Source of the DNA: Halobacteriales archaeon SW_5_68_122
GTDB taxonomy: Archaea; Halobacteriota; Halobacteria; Halobacteriales; Haloarculaceae
NCBI GenBank assembly: GCA_003022815.1
Contig: PXSL01000106.1
Span: 1-38,026 of the forward strand
DNA: 38,026 bases
Direction of reading: 5' to 3'
The notes below the pieces were generated by a model that had not been told where the DNA came from, searched no databases, and worked only from the letters and a program-made list of their open reading frames with translations. How positions within the stretch are numbered: the first letter of the stretch is position 1; each line of letters begins with the position of its first letter. Shown piece by piece: positions 1 to 8,401 of the stretch. The translations under genes and the position numbers were made by a program.

Positions 1-433
1 GGAACCGCCGGCGCTCCTCGTCGAGCCGCGCCTCCGTCCGGGACTGGTCGACGGCGTTCGTGATCCGGTTGGCCAGCAGCCGGTACTGTTCGGTGCTGGA
101 CTCCTTCTGGAGGTAGTCGGTCACCCCGGCCGACACCGCCTCGCCGGCGACCGCCTCGCTTCCCTTTCCGGTAAAGAGGACGAACGGGACGTCGGGGTGT
201 CGTCCGCGGACCGCCTCGAAGAACTCCAGGCCGTCCATCCGCGGCATATCGTAGTCCGAAACGACGCAGTCGAACGTCTCGTCGGCGAGCCGGTCGAGCG
301 CGGTCGACGGCTTCGACTCGGTCGCGACCGCCAGCCGCGGGTCCTCCCGCTCGAGGAACCTCGCGGCCACCTCGGTCATGTCGGGGTCGTCGTCGACGTG
401 GAGCACGCCGATGGAGCCATCCCCACCTGTCAT
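1..433 (-). CDS. Response regulator receiver protein, probably a hybrid sensor kinase (3' end outside window)
   Basis: The reverse frame from the ATG at 433 gives 144 residues before the window edge. It has a classic receiver domain: acidic pocket HVDDDPD near residue 12, phospho-acceptor Asp in [10 protein letters not shown] near residue 60, a (F/L)TGKG segment and the YLQK lysine. The helix after the receiver ([16 protein letters not shown]) is typical of haloarchaeal proteins in which a receiver precedes PAS and histidine-kinase or Bat-type output domains. The output domain lies outside the window, so receiver identity is firm and the full architecture is inferred. A TATA-like TTTATG on the minus strand (463-458) sits about 26 nt upstream of the ATG, supporting this start and a leaderless transcript. 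Confidence 0.85.
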   Translation of the reverse strand, partial: MTGGDGSIGVLHVDDDPDMTEVAARFLEREDPRLAVATESKPSTALDRLADETFDCVVSDYDMPRMDGLEFFEAVRGRHPDVPFVLFTGKGSEAVAGEAVSAGVTDYLQKESSTEQYRLLANRITNAVDQSRTEARLDEERRRF

Positions 434-536
434 GCCTCGTGGTTTGTGCTACCGCGACATAAACCTGAAATCGAGAACGAACGACGAGGCGCCCGGGAGC
501 GACAGTTTAAATCGGACGACGCACTACCTGCCGGTA
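434..536. promoter_or_regulatory. Divergent promoter region, response regulator / hel308
   Basis: The short spacer between the two start codons carries a TATA-like element for each direction: TTTATG on the minus strand at 463-458 and TTTAAAT on the plus strand at 505-511. Each lies about 26 nt from its start codon, the spacing expected for leaderless haloarchaeal transcripts. Confidence 0.6.
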
Positions 537-2786
537 ATGGATGTCGCCGACGCCTCCGGTGTCCCCGCGTGGTTCGCCGACCACCTCCGCGAGGATGGCA
601 TCGAGTCGCTGTACCCGCCACAGGCCAAAGCCGTCGAGGCCGGGGTGACGGCCGGCGAGAGCCTGGTCGCCTCCGTGCCGACCGCAAGCGGCAAGACGCT
701 CGTCGCCCAACTGGCGATGCTGTCGGCCGTCGAGCGCGGCGGCAAGGCGCTGTACATCGTCCCGCTGCGGGCGCTGGCCAGCGAGAAGCGCGAGGAGTTC
801 GCCGCCTTCGAGGAGCACGGCGTCTCGGTCGGCGTCGCCACCGGCGACTACGAGGACTCCGGCGAGTGGCTGGCCGACCGGGACGTCATCGTCGCCACCA
901 GCGAGAAGGTCGATTCGCTCGTGCGCAACGGCGCGCCCTGGATCGACGACCTCGACTGCGTGGTCGCCGACGAGGTCCACCTCGTCGACGACCCCGGCCG
1001 GGGACCGACGCTGGAGGTGACGCTGGCGAAGCTCCGCCGCGTCAACCCGAACCTCCAGGTGGTGGCGCTGTCGGCGACGGTGGGCAACGCCGGCGACGTC
1101 GCCGAGTGGCTCGACGCCGAACTGGTCGACTCGACGTGGCGGCCCATCGAACTCCGCAAGGGGGTCCACTACGGACAGGCACTGCACTTCGGGGACGGCT
1201 CCCAGGACGAACTGCGGGTCGAGTCCAGCGAGAAGCCGACCGCGGCCATCGTCCGGAACACGCTGGCCGACGACGGCTCGACGCTGGTGTTCGTCAACTC
1301 CCGGCGGAACGCCGAGGGCGCCGCAAAGCGGCTGGCCAGCACCACCGGGGGCCGGCTGGACCGCGAGGAGCGGGAGAAACTCGCCGAGCTGGCCGCCGAG
1401 TTGCGCGACGTCTCCGACACCGAAACCAGCGACGACCTGGGCGACTGCGTCGAGCGCGGCGCCGCCTTCCACCACGCGGGCCTGGCCAGCGAACACCGCT
1501 CCATCGTCGAGGACGCCTTCCGGGACCGCCTCATCAAGGTGGTGGCGGCGACGCCGACGCTGGCGGCGGGCGTCAACACCCCCTCCCGACGGGTGGTGGT
1601 CCGCGACTGGCGGCGCTACTCCGGGGAGGCCGGCGGGATGCAGCCGCTGTCGGTACTGGAGGTCCACCAGATGATGGGTCGGGCCGGCCGGCCGGGCCGG
1701 GACCCCTACGGCGAGGCGCTGCTGCTCGCCAATAGCCACGACGAACTCGACGAACTGCTGGACCGGTACGTGTGGGCCGACCCGGAGCCCGTCGAGTCGA
1801 AACTGGCGCGGGAGCCGTCGATGCGGACCCACGTCCTGGCGACGGTCGCCTCCGGCTTCGCCGACTCCCGGGAGGCACTCCTGGCGTTCCTCGACCGGAC
1901 CCTGTACGCCACACAGTACCGCGACGGCGGCGGCACGGACAACCTCGAGCGGGTCGTCGACACGACGCTCGCGTACCTCGAGCGCAACGACTTCGTCGAG
2001 CGCGGCGACCGCCTGGAGGCGACCACCCTCGGCCACACCGTCTCGCGGCTCTACCTCGACCCGATGAGCGCCGCCGAGATAATCGACGGCCTGGAGGCGA
2101 CCGCCGACCCGACGCCGCTCGGGCTGTACCACCTGGTCTGCCGGACGCCCGACATGTACGAGCTGTACCTGCGCTCGGGCGACCAGGAGGAGTACACCAT
2201 GGAGGCCTACGAGCGCGAGGCGGAGTTCTGCGGCGAACTCCCCAGCGAGTTCGAGGAGGACCGCTTCGAGGACTGGCTGTCGGCGCTGAAGACCGCCCGG
2301 ATGCTGGAGGACTGGGCCAGCGAGGCCGAGGAGGCCGACATCACCGAGGCCTACGGCGTCGGCCCGGGCGACATCCGCGGGAAGGTCGACACCGCCGAGT
2401 GGCTACTCGGCGCCGCCGAGTCGCTGGCCGGCGAACTCGACCTCGCAAGCGTGGCGGCCATCCGTGAGGCGCGCAAGCGCGTCCAGCACGGCGTCGGCGA
2501 GGAACTCATCGACCTGGCGGGCGTCCGCGGCGTCGGCCGTAAGCGCGCCCGCCGGCTGTTCGACGCCGGCATCGAGACCCGGGCGGACCTCCGGGAGGCA
2601 GAGAAGTCGGTCGTCCTCGGGGCGCTCCGGGGCCGCGAGAAGACGGCCGAGAACATCTTGGAAGCGGCGGGCCACCGCGACCCCGAGATGGACGGCGTCA
2701 CGGCCGACACGGCGGCGGCGCCGGACGACGGCGAGGAGGCGGCCGCCGACGACGGCCAGGGCCAGGCCGACCTGGGTGACTTCTGA
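537..2786 (+). CDS. hel308: ATP-dependent DNA helicase Hel308 (Ski2-like, superfamily 2)
   Basis: A 749-residue archaeal Hel308 helicase, a 3'-5' DNA unwinding enzyme linked to stalled replication forks and recombination. Visible motifs: Q-motif region LYPPQAKAV (25-33), Walker A PTASGKT (48-54), DEVH box (145-148) followed by the Hel308-type RGPTLE, SAT (179-181), [10 protein letters not shown] (251-260), FHHAGL (311-316), and motif [12 protein letters not shown] (378-387). The C-terminus has a helix-hairpin-helix ([12 protein letters not shown], from about residue 660) and an acidic tail. The frame is open further upstream, but the ATG at 537 has a TATA box 26 nt before it and begins where the family begins. 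The stop overlaps the cgi121 start by one base (TGATG), so the two genes are translationally coupled, an arrangement I recall from other haloarchaea. The gene looks intact. Confidence 0.95.
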   Translation: MDVADASGVPAWFADHLREDGIESLYPPQAKAVEAGVTAGESLVASVPTASGKTLVAQLAMLSAVERGGKALYIVPLRALASEKREEFAAFEEHGVSVGVATGDYEDSGEWLADRDVIVATSEKVDSLVRNGAPWIDDLDCVVADEVHLVDDPGRGPTLEVTLAKLRRVNPNLQVVALSATVGNAGDVAEWLDAELVDSTWRPIELRKGVHYGQALHFGDGSQDELRVESSEKPTAAIVRNTLADDGSTLVFVNSRRNAEGAAKRLASTTGGRLDREEREKLAELAAELRDVSDTETSDDLGDCVERGAAFHHAGLASEHRSIVEDAFRDRLIKVVAATPTLAAGVNTPSRRVVVRDWRRYSGEAGGMQPLSVLEVHQMMGRAGRPGRDPYGEALLLANSHDELDELLDRYVWADPEPVESKLAREPSMRTHVLATVASGFADSREALLAFLDRTLYATQYRDGGGTDNLERVVDTTLAYLERNDFVERGDRLEATTLGHTVSRLYLDPMSAAEIIDGLEATADPTPLGLYHLVCRTPDMYELYLRSGDQEEYTMEAYEREAEFCGELPSEFEEDRFEDWLSALKTARMLEDWASEAEEADITEAYGVGPGDIRGKVDTAEWLLGAAESLAGELDLASVAAIREARKRVQHGVGEELIDLAGVRGVGRKRARRLFDAGIETRADLREAEKSVVLGALRGREKTAENILEAAGHRDPEMDGVTADTAAAPDDGEEAAADDGQGQADLGDF

Positions 2787-3289
2787 TGGAACTGGTCGAG
2801 GGCATCGCCGAGGCCGGCGGCGACCGCTTTCCGGACGTTGAGGCCTTCGTCGAGCGCCTGGGGGCGGTCGCAGACGAGCACGACGCCACCGTCCAGGCGT
2901 TCGACGCCCGCTACGCGGTCTCCCGGGGGCACCTCGAGCGGGCCGTTGAGCTGGCCGACCGCGAGCGGGCCCGCGGCGACGGGATCGCCCGCGAGCGGAG
3001 CGTCGAGATACTGCTGTACGCTGCCGGCCGGCGGCAAATAAACCGCGCCCTCGAGATGGGGGTCGGCGCCGGCGAGACGCCAACGGTGGTGCTGGTCGAC
3101 GGCGGCGAGGAGGCGGCCGCCGCCGCGCAACTCGAGGACCTACTGACGCCGGCGGAGACGCTCGGGGCGTACGACGAGCGCCGGGTCCGGGAGTTCTTCG
3201 ACGTCGGCGAGGCCGAACTCGCGGCGACCGACGCCGACCTCAAGGCGCTCGTCGAGGAGCGCGTGGCGCTCCTGGTCGTCGAGCGGTGA
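2786..3289 (+). CDS. cgi121: KEOPS complex subunit Cgi121
   Basis: A 167-residue protein matching archaeal Cgi121, the small KEOPS subunit that binds tRNA and stimulates Bud32 during threonylcarbamoyl-adenosine (t6A) modification. Family features seen: the central ERSVEILLYAAGRRQINRALEMGV segment (written here as positions 72-95) containing the conserved YAAGRRQI core, a glycine-containing turn, and the C-terminal ALVEERVALLVVER strand. Its ATG overlaps the hel308 stop (TGATG), so it is the second gene of that unit. A run of six T at 3312-3317, shortly after the stop, may terminate the transcript. Identity rests on motif and context recognition. Confidence 0.88.
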   Translation: MELVEGIAEAGGDRFPDVEAFVERLGAVADEHDATVQAFDARYAVSRGHLERAVELADRERARGDGIARERSVEILLYAAGRRQINRALEMGVGAGETPTVVLVDGGEEAAAAAQLEDLLTPAETLGAYDERRVREFFDVGEAELAATDADLKALVEERVALLVVER

Positions 3290-3353
3290 CCGGCCGGGTC
3301 GTCCGGACGACTTTTTTCGCTCCAGCGATAATTCTCCCTCGGTGAACGATAGA

Positions 3354-4094
3354 ATGGGCGACCCACAGAAATCCTCGAACGAGCGGAAGCACGAACACGT
3401 CGAGGCGGTCGAGGAGATTCTCGACACGGTGGACCCGGCGCTCGAGGAGCACGCCTACCCCGTCAACTCGGAGGAGCTGTCGGCACAGTATGGGGAGACG
3501 GTCCTCGAACTTCCCAACGAGACAGAATCGCTGGGATCGGTCTTCGACCGACTGGAGGACGACGAGTACGACTCGCCGATGGCGGCCAAGGAGGCGGTGC
3601 TGCACTTCGTCTCCGCGGCGTCCCCCGATCCGACGATAGCCGGGACGGACCGCGAGCCCCAACCGGGCGCCCAGGGGGCGCCCCAAGAGGTCGTCGACGA
3701 CCTGGAGTCCGAGGCGGTCACCGGGTCGGGACGGTCGGGAACGCCGCCCGACGTCGAGCAGGAGGCCGCGGACATCGGAACCCCTGCTGGCACGGCCGAC
3801 GGTCCGGAGACCGACGCGGCAGAGCCGGGCGACGAACTCACGCCGGAGACGACCGAACCCGATGAGTTCGCCCCCCAGGACACCATCGAGGACAGCGACC
3901 GCGAAGGCGACCACAGAACGACCGACAAACGGACCAGCGACCGCGGAGGGACGTGGAAGACGGCCACGGAGGACCCCAGCGACCCCGCAGAGCCGACCGC
4001 CGGACCCACCGAGGAAGAACTGGACCCCGAGAAGCGCGGGACCGATGTCCCGGACGCGGCGACCGACTCCGAGGAGACGGACGGCGACGAGTAG
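3354..4094 (+). CDS. DUF5789-like haloarchaeal protein, copy 1
   Basis: A 246-residue, very acidic protein. The first ~85 residues form a compact domain (HAYPVNSEEL, LELPNETESLGSVFDRL, AKEAVLHFV) like the small haloarchaeal DUF5789 family. The rest is a low-complexity Asp/Glu/Pro/Thr tail with no recognisable fold. No signal peptide or membrane segment is seen, so it is probably cytoplasmic. I chose the ATG at 3354; an in-frame GTG at 3342 is the alternative. The next gene repeats the same domain, so the pair arose by tandem duplication. Family function is unknown. The domain call is by recollection of the pattern (HxYP...LPxxTExLGxxF), moderately sure. Confidence 0.65.
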   Translation: MGDPQKSSNERKHEHVEAVEEILDTVDPALEEHAYPVNSEELSAQYGETVLELPNETESLGSVFDRLEDDEYDSPMAAKEAVLHFVSAASPDPTIAGTDREPQPGAQGAPQEVVDDLESEAVTGSGRSGTPPDVEQEAADIGTPAGTADGPETDAAEPGDELTPETTEPDEFAPQDTIEDSDREGDHRTTDKRTSDRGGTWKTATEDPSDPAEPTAGPTEEELDPEKRGTDVPDAATDSEETDGDE

Positions 4095-4229
4095 GACTCG
4101 GAGCGACGCCGCGGCCACCGGCCCTTTCCCTCGAGTGGAGGGGAGAGCCCCGCATCGAGCCGCGAACGACCGGGTTCGACGCGGCGGCTGTCTGAGAGCT
4201 TTTGTATGAGCCGCCCCAACGCACGTTGT

Positions 4230-4751
4230 ATGACGGACCCACAGGACCCCTCCGCGGGGCGTCAGCGGTCCCACGCGGAGTCGGTCGAGCGCATCCTCCG
4301 GGAAGTCGACGCCGAGATGGACGAACACGCCTACCCGGTCCGGCGCGAGGACCTCGCGGCTTACTACGGCGACGCGACCCTCGATTTGCCCAACGAGACG
4401 GAGTCGCTGGGCGACGCCTTCGACCGCCTCTCCGAGACGGAGTACGAGACCGCCCGGGAAATCAAGCGGGCGGTTGTGGGCGCGGTGGCCGACAACGAGG
4501 AGGTTACCGCCGAGTCGTTCGACCTCGAGGATTTCGACGTCCGCCGCGACGACGAGGATCGCCTCGGGTCGACGGTCGACCGCCTCGAGGCCCCGGAGTC
4601 GCCGGTCGATGAAAAGGCACCGACCGAGCCCGGCAACGGCCCCGACGGCGAGGCCCACGAGGACATGTACGACGCCGCCGAAACCGTCGAGGCCGAGGAC
4701 CGCGAGCCGGACGCCGACGCGGGCGACGACATCTACGAGGACAGCGGATGA
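4230..4751 (+). CDS. DUF5789-like haloarchaeal protein, copy 2
   Basis: A 173-residue paralogue of the gene just upstream. The N-terminal domains align throughout: EHAYPV, a Tyr-Gly-(E/D) step, LDLPNETESLGDAFDRL, then a helix ending in AVVGAV. The acidic tail is shorter and unrelated in detail to the tail of copy 1. An in-frame ATG at 4206 would add eight residues; I prefer 4230 because its MTDPQD start matches the MGDPQK start of copy 1 and a TTTTGTA element (about 4200-4206) lies at TATA distance. Cytoplasmic and of unknown function. Confidence 0.65.
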   Translation: MTDPQDPSAGRQRSHAESVERILREVDAEMDEHAYPVRREDLAAYYGDATLDLPNETESLGDAFDRLSETEYETAREIKRAVVGAVADNEEVTAESFDLEDFDVRRDDEDRLGSTVDRLEAPESPVDEKAPTEPGNGPDGEAHEDMYDAAETVEAEDREPDADAGDDIYEDSG

Positions 4752-4797
4752 CATCCTCCTCGGCGTAAACAGCGTGGCGTCGGAGACGCAACGGGCA

Positions 4798-4816
4798 GAC
4801 GGCGCAAAGCGCCGTC
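4798..4816. terminator. Perfect hairpin downstream of DUF5789 copy 2
   Basis: GACGGCGC and GCGCCGTC form an 8-bp perfect stem around a 3-nt AAA loop. It lies about 45 nt after the stop of the upstream gene. No T-run follows closely, so a termination role is only possible. Confidence 0.35.
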
Positions 4817-4905
4817 GACGCCGGGACTCTCTTACTGTAACAGGTAGCCCCGGCGCCTCGCCGGGACGGACGGCGGTATCGGTCCGCGGCGGCGGCCGAC
4901 AGTAG

Positions 4906-5226
4906 ATGCGGACGACCAGGCAGCGGCGGTCGGTGCACGTGTCGATGACCGACGGCCGGTCGGGGCGGGCGATGGCCAGCCGGCAGCCCGGGGAGTTCCG
5001 CCACGACGGCCTGTGGACCTGCTACCTGAACCGGCCGTCGGCACTGTCGGCGCCGACGCCGTTCGTCTACGGTACCGATGACCCCCTGCTACCGGCCTCG
5101 TGGTCCGAGCGGGCCGCCGGCAGGATGGGCGGCGACCTGGGGCCGTTCGAGGGGTGCGGCCACTGGCCAGCCTGCGAGCGGCCGGAGCGGTTCGATCGGA
5201 CCGTCCGGCAGTTCCTCGGAGGCTAA
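4906..5226 (+). pseudogene. C-terminal remnant of an alpha/beta hydrolase
   Basis: The last ~60 residues of this 106-codon frame look like the end of an alpha/beta-hydrolase: strand and acid loop TPFVYGTDDPLLP, then GCGHWPACERPERFDRTVRQFL with the catalytic-type His in GCGHWP. The nucleophile elbow (GxSxG), the oxyanion region and most of the fold are missing, and the N-terminal ~45 residues do not resemble the family. I read it as a decayed fragment that cannot be catalytic. It is convergent with the membrane glycosyltransferase gene and its stop is only 28 nt from that gene's stop. A short genuine protein is possible but unlikely. Confidence 0.55.
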
Positions 5227-5253
5227 CCGGCTCAGACCTGCGAGACTGCCCCG

Positions 5254-7278
5254 TCAGTTCCGTTCCGTCTCGACGACGACAAACGTCGGGTAGTCGCCGC
5301 CGGGAACGTAGGCGTCGTCGCAGTCGGTCGAGGCGAGACAGACCCGCCGCTCCGGCGGCCACAGCACCTCGACGCCGCCGCCGTCCGGCCGGACGAGCAG
5401 TTCGATCTCGTAAACGACGGTCCCACCCTGCCGGCCGACGACGACGACCGACAGCGTCGCCCCCGTCGGGCCGTCGACGGGGACGCTTTCGCCGGCGGCC
5501 GCCAACTCCCCGCCGGTCAGGCGCCAGTCGACGGCCACCGACTCGCCGTCGACGGGCCGACTCGTCCGGGCGGTCGCGCCGTCGGCCTCAAGGACGACGG
5601 TGGCGCTCGTCGCGCCCGCCGGCGCGCCCACCGTCGTCGTCGCCGCGAGTTCCCCGGTCCGGAGCCGCTCGGCCGACCGGAGCGTCGGGTCGACCGTCTC
5701 GGCGGGGTCCGGCGTCCACTCGCCGCGGTACCGGTAGCGGTACGGCGTCCGCCCCTCGACGGAGTCGAGAACGCCCCACGTCGTCGCCGCGTCCCGGTCT
5801 GCGGCGTACACCGTCCGATCGTCGAAGCCGGGGTCGTTCCGGAGGTACTGGAAGGGGTGGTTGAGCCACGCCCCGTACGGCGTCGGCAACAGCACGACGG
5901 CATCCTCCGGGGGCCGGGGCTCGAACGGCTCGTAGGCTTGCTCGTACCCCTCGGTGTAGGCGGCGTTTCGCTCAAGAGCTGGGCCGAGCGTCGCCGCCGT
6001 GGCCGCCCCGGCGACGGGCGCGGCGACGAGCAGGGCCGCGAGCGCGATTGCACGGCGCTGGCGGGCGGTGAGCCCCTCTCGCGACCGGAGTGCTCCGACG
6101 GCGCGGGCGACCGCGTGGCCGCCGAACACCGACAGCGGTAGCAGGACGTCGAAGTGGTAGAACGGTCCGAAGGACGCGACGAGTCCGTCCGTCGGGTCCG
6201 ACGGCGTCGCCAGCAGGTTCGCGTTGCCCCAGAAGTAGAGGTTGCCGACGGCGACGGAGACGGCGACGCCGGCCAGGACCGCCCGCAACTGCCGGTCCGA
6301 GAGCCACGTCTCCGCCGCCCGGTCGGGCGCGGCGCGGGCCAGCGCGAGGCCGGCGACCGCGAGCGCCGTCCCGAGGGCGCCCAGCGGCCCCCAGCGGGTC
6401 GCCAGGTACCACAGCAGGTAGCCGTTGGCCTCCAACGCCCGGGCCGGAGTGTACGTCATCGAGTACGCGAGGATGCGGCGCTCGCCGAAGCCGAGGCCGT
6501 CGAGCGGGGCGAACGCCTCGTAAGGGAACAAAAGCGGGTCGCCGGTCACGAGCGCGTTGTACCCGAGCGTGACGCCGACGAGCGCCAGTCCGGCGCCGAC
6601 CAGCGCGGCGTACTGGCCGAGCGCGCGGCGACGACGGGTCCAGAGCATCCAAAGCGAGTGGACCGCAAAGGGGGCGGCGAAAAGCACCGCGGTGTAGGGG
6701 CGGGCGAAGAAGGCGACGCCGCTTGCGAGGCCGGCGACGGCGCCCCACCGGACCGACCGCTCCCGGCAGGTCCGGATGTACGCGTAAGCGAACCCGAGGT
6801 TCGCCAGGAACGTCGGCGCGTACGGCAGGAAGACCGACGAGGTGACGAGGAACATTGGGGCGGCGACCAGCAGGCCGCCGGCGGCCAGCCCCGTTGGCCG
6901 GTCGAAGGCGCGCCGCCCGACGGCGACCACGAGGGCGACGTTTCCGGCGGCGACGGCCGCAAGCGAGAGCCGCGGCTCCCCCAGCGCCATCCCGAGGGCG
7001 AAGACGGCCGCCGGCACCGGGCCGTACTTCGGGTACAGCGCCGCGCCGTCGTCGACGAAGAACCACGGCCTGAAGGCGCCCTCGACGGGCGGGTACAGCT
7101 GGAGTTGCCCCTCCAGCAGCAGAGCGGCCTGCTGGAGGTAGACGCCCTCGTCGTGGTTGACCGAGTGGTACGGAAACACGACGACGGCAACGAGGAAGGC
7201 GGCGCCGCCGGCGAGGGCGGCGACGGCGACCGTCGGCCACCGGGCCCGGAGCCGCGAGACCGCCTCGCCGATGCGCAT
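5254..7278 (-). CDS. GT-C family membrane glycosyltransferase (GT39/ArnT-like)
   Basis: A 674-residue polytopic membrane protein. After the first membrane helix (about 17-35) comes the GT-C signature NHDEGVYLQ with acidic residues D43/E44 in the first extracytoplasmic loop, then PKYGP near 83, and about ten further hydrophobic helices up to ~430. A soluble C-terminal domain of roughly 240 residues follows (beta-rich, probably outside the cell). GT-C enzymes move sugars from polyprenyl-phosphate donors onto lipids or proteins on the outer face, so surface glycosylation is the likely role; substrate unknown. The ATG at 7278 lies one base after the stop of the upstream iron-binding protein gene, so this is the third gene of the unit behind the iron-box promoter at 9576-9593. 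Confidence 0.75.
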   Translation of the reverse strand: MRIGEAVSRLRARWPTVAVAALAGGAAFLVAVVVFPYHSVNHDEGVYLQQAALLLEGQLQLYPPVEGAFRPWFFVDDGAALYPKYGPVPAAVFALGMALGEPRLSLAAVAAGNVALVVAVGRRAFDRPTGLAAGGLLVAAPMFLVTSSVFLPYAPTFLANLGFAYAYIRTCRERSVRWGAVAGLASGVAFFARPYTAVLFAAPFAVHSLWMLWTRRRRALGQYAALVGAGLALVGVTLGYNALVTGDPLLFPYEAFAPLDGLGFGERRILAYSMTYTPARALEANGYLLWYLATRWGPLGALGTALAVAGLALARAAPDRAAETWLSDRQLRAVLAGVAVSVAVGNLYFWGNANLLATPSDPTDGLVASFGPFYHFDVLLPLSVFGGHAVARAVGALRSREGLTARQRRAIALAALLVAAPVAGAATAATLGPALERNAAYTEGYEQAYEPFEPRPPEDAVVLLPTPYGAWLNHPFQYLRNDPGFDDRTVYAADRDAATTWGVLDSVEGRTPYRYRYRGEWTPDPAETVDPTLRSAERLRTGELAATTTVGAPAGATSATVVLEADGATARTSRPVDGESVAVDWRLTGGELAAAGESVPVDGPTGATLSVVVVGRQGGTVVYEIELLVRPDGGGVEVLWPPERRVCLASTDCDDAYVPGGDYPTFVVVETERN

Positions 7279-7279
7279 C

Positions 7280-8401
7280 TCAGATGTCGACGCCCGCCTC
7301 GCGCATCAGGTCGATGGTCGGTTCCAGGTCCGACAGCTCCGTGAGGTCGACGCCCTCGGGCGGGTTCAGCTCGTTGATGGTCGGCAGCGCGCCGATGGGC
7401 TCGACCTCCGGAATCAAGGGGTACTCGAAGGTGGTCCGGGCGAAGTAGTCCTGGGCCTCCGCCGACAGCAGGTGCCGGACGAAGTTGGCCGCCATCTCCT
7501 CGTCGCTCGTGGTGTCGACGACCGCGGCGCCGGCGACGTTGAAGATGGCGCCGGCGTCGTCCCGCGTGAACGCCGTCGACAGCGGCGCTTCCGACCGCCT
7601 GTCGAGGACCCGCTGGACGTAGTAGTGGTTTGTAAAGCCCGCCGACAGGTCGCCGTCGGCGACGGCCTGACAGATCTGGAACTCGTCGGGGTAGCGGCGG
7701 ACGCCCAAATCAACCATCCCCTCGAGCCACTCCCGGGTGGCCGCCTCGCCCTCGAGCAGCCGCATCGCGGTGACGAACGCCTGGAAGGAGCCGTAGCCGG
7801 GCGCCCATCCCATCTCGCCGTCGAAGCGGTCCTCCCCGGGGAATGCCATGACGTCGTCGGGAATTTCGCCCTCGGAGAACGCCTCGGTGTTGAACGGAAC
7901 GGAGCGGGCCCGTCCGGAGGTGCCGGTCCAGCGGTCGTCGTCGTCGCGGAACTCCTCGCGGACGAGGCCGGCGACGTCCGCCGGCAGCGGGGTGGTCCGA
8001 CCCGACTCCGCGAGCAGGCCAAGTGCCCCCGCGTTGACCGAGTAGAAGGCGTCGGCGGGGCTGGTGTCGCCCTCGCTCCGAATCTGGGTGACCATGTCGT
8101 TGGCCGACCCGTACCGGACGCTCAGGTTCAGGTCGTCGTACAGCGAATCGATGTAGCCGACGAGCTCGCCGACGAGCACCTCCGAGCGGCCGGAGTAGAC
8201 GGTAAGCTCGCCCTCGAGGTCGGGCATCTCCGACATGGGGGTGCCGCCGGGGGCGTCCCGGCCGGCCCGCCCGGAGCCGATCTGTCCCGGGCCGTCGCCG
8301 CCGTCGCCGTTGCCGTCGCCCGTGAGGGCGCCGTTACAGCCGGCCAGTCCGACCGTGCCGGCGGCCGCAGAGACCGCTAGGAAGCGTCGTCGAGAGGTCA
8401 A
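7280..8401 (-). CDS. Iron(III)-type ABC transporter substrate-binding lipoprotein (FbpA/FutA-like)
   Basis: A 373-residue periplasmic-binding-protein-like lipoprotein. N-terminus: twin-arginine motif TSRRRFL (2-8), hydrophobic stretch and lipobox LAGC with the lipidated Cys at 22, then a Gly-rich linker. The body begins with LTVYSGRSE, as in iron(III)-binding proteins of the Fbp class, and has the adjacent tyrosines NHYY (258-261) that bind iron in FbpA/FutA, plus TFEYPLIPEV near the end. The frame stays open far upstream without homology. I chose a TTG at 8401 whose last bases overlap the TGA of the upstream gene (TTGA), because it gives a complete Tat signal. No permease or ATPase gene is beside it, so it works with a transporter encoded elsewhere or has a non-transport role with its glycosyltransferase neighbours. 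Confidence 0.82.
   Translation of the reverse strand: MTSRRRFLAVSAAAGTVGLAGCNGALTGDGNGDGGDGPGQIGSGRAGRDAPGGTPMSEMPDLEGELTVYSGRSEVLVGELVGYIDSLYDDLNLSVRYGSANDMVTQIRSEGDTSPADAFYSVNAGALGLLAESGRTTPLPADVAGLVREEFRDDDDRWTGTSGRARSVPFNTEAFSEGEIPDDVMAFPGEDRFDGEMGWAPGYGSFQAFVTAMRLLEGEAATREWLEGMVDLGVRRYPDEFQICQAVADGDLSAGFTNHYYVQRVLDRRSEAPLSTAFTRDDAGAIFNVAGAAVVDTTSDEEMAANFVRHLLSAEAQDYFARTTFEYPLIPEVEPIGALPTINELNPPEGVDLTELSDLEPTIDLMREAGVDI

Noticed and set aside
507..2132. Long open frame antisense to hel308
   Set aside because: A by-product of GC-rich codon use. No family match, and the sense frame is an unmistakable helicase.
3240..4754. 504-codon antisense frame across the DUF5789-like genes
   Set aside because: It reads through two clear sense genes and their spacer and has no recognisable domain.
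4906..5226. Intact small hydrolase gene
   Set aside because: The nucleophile and most of the fold are absent; only the C-terminal acid and histidine region is recognisable.
6154..7344. 396-codon frame opposite the GT-C gene
   Set aside because: Antisense shadow; extreme Arg/Gly/Glu composition and no motif.
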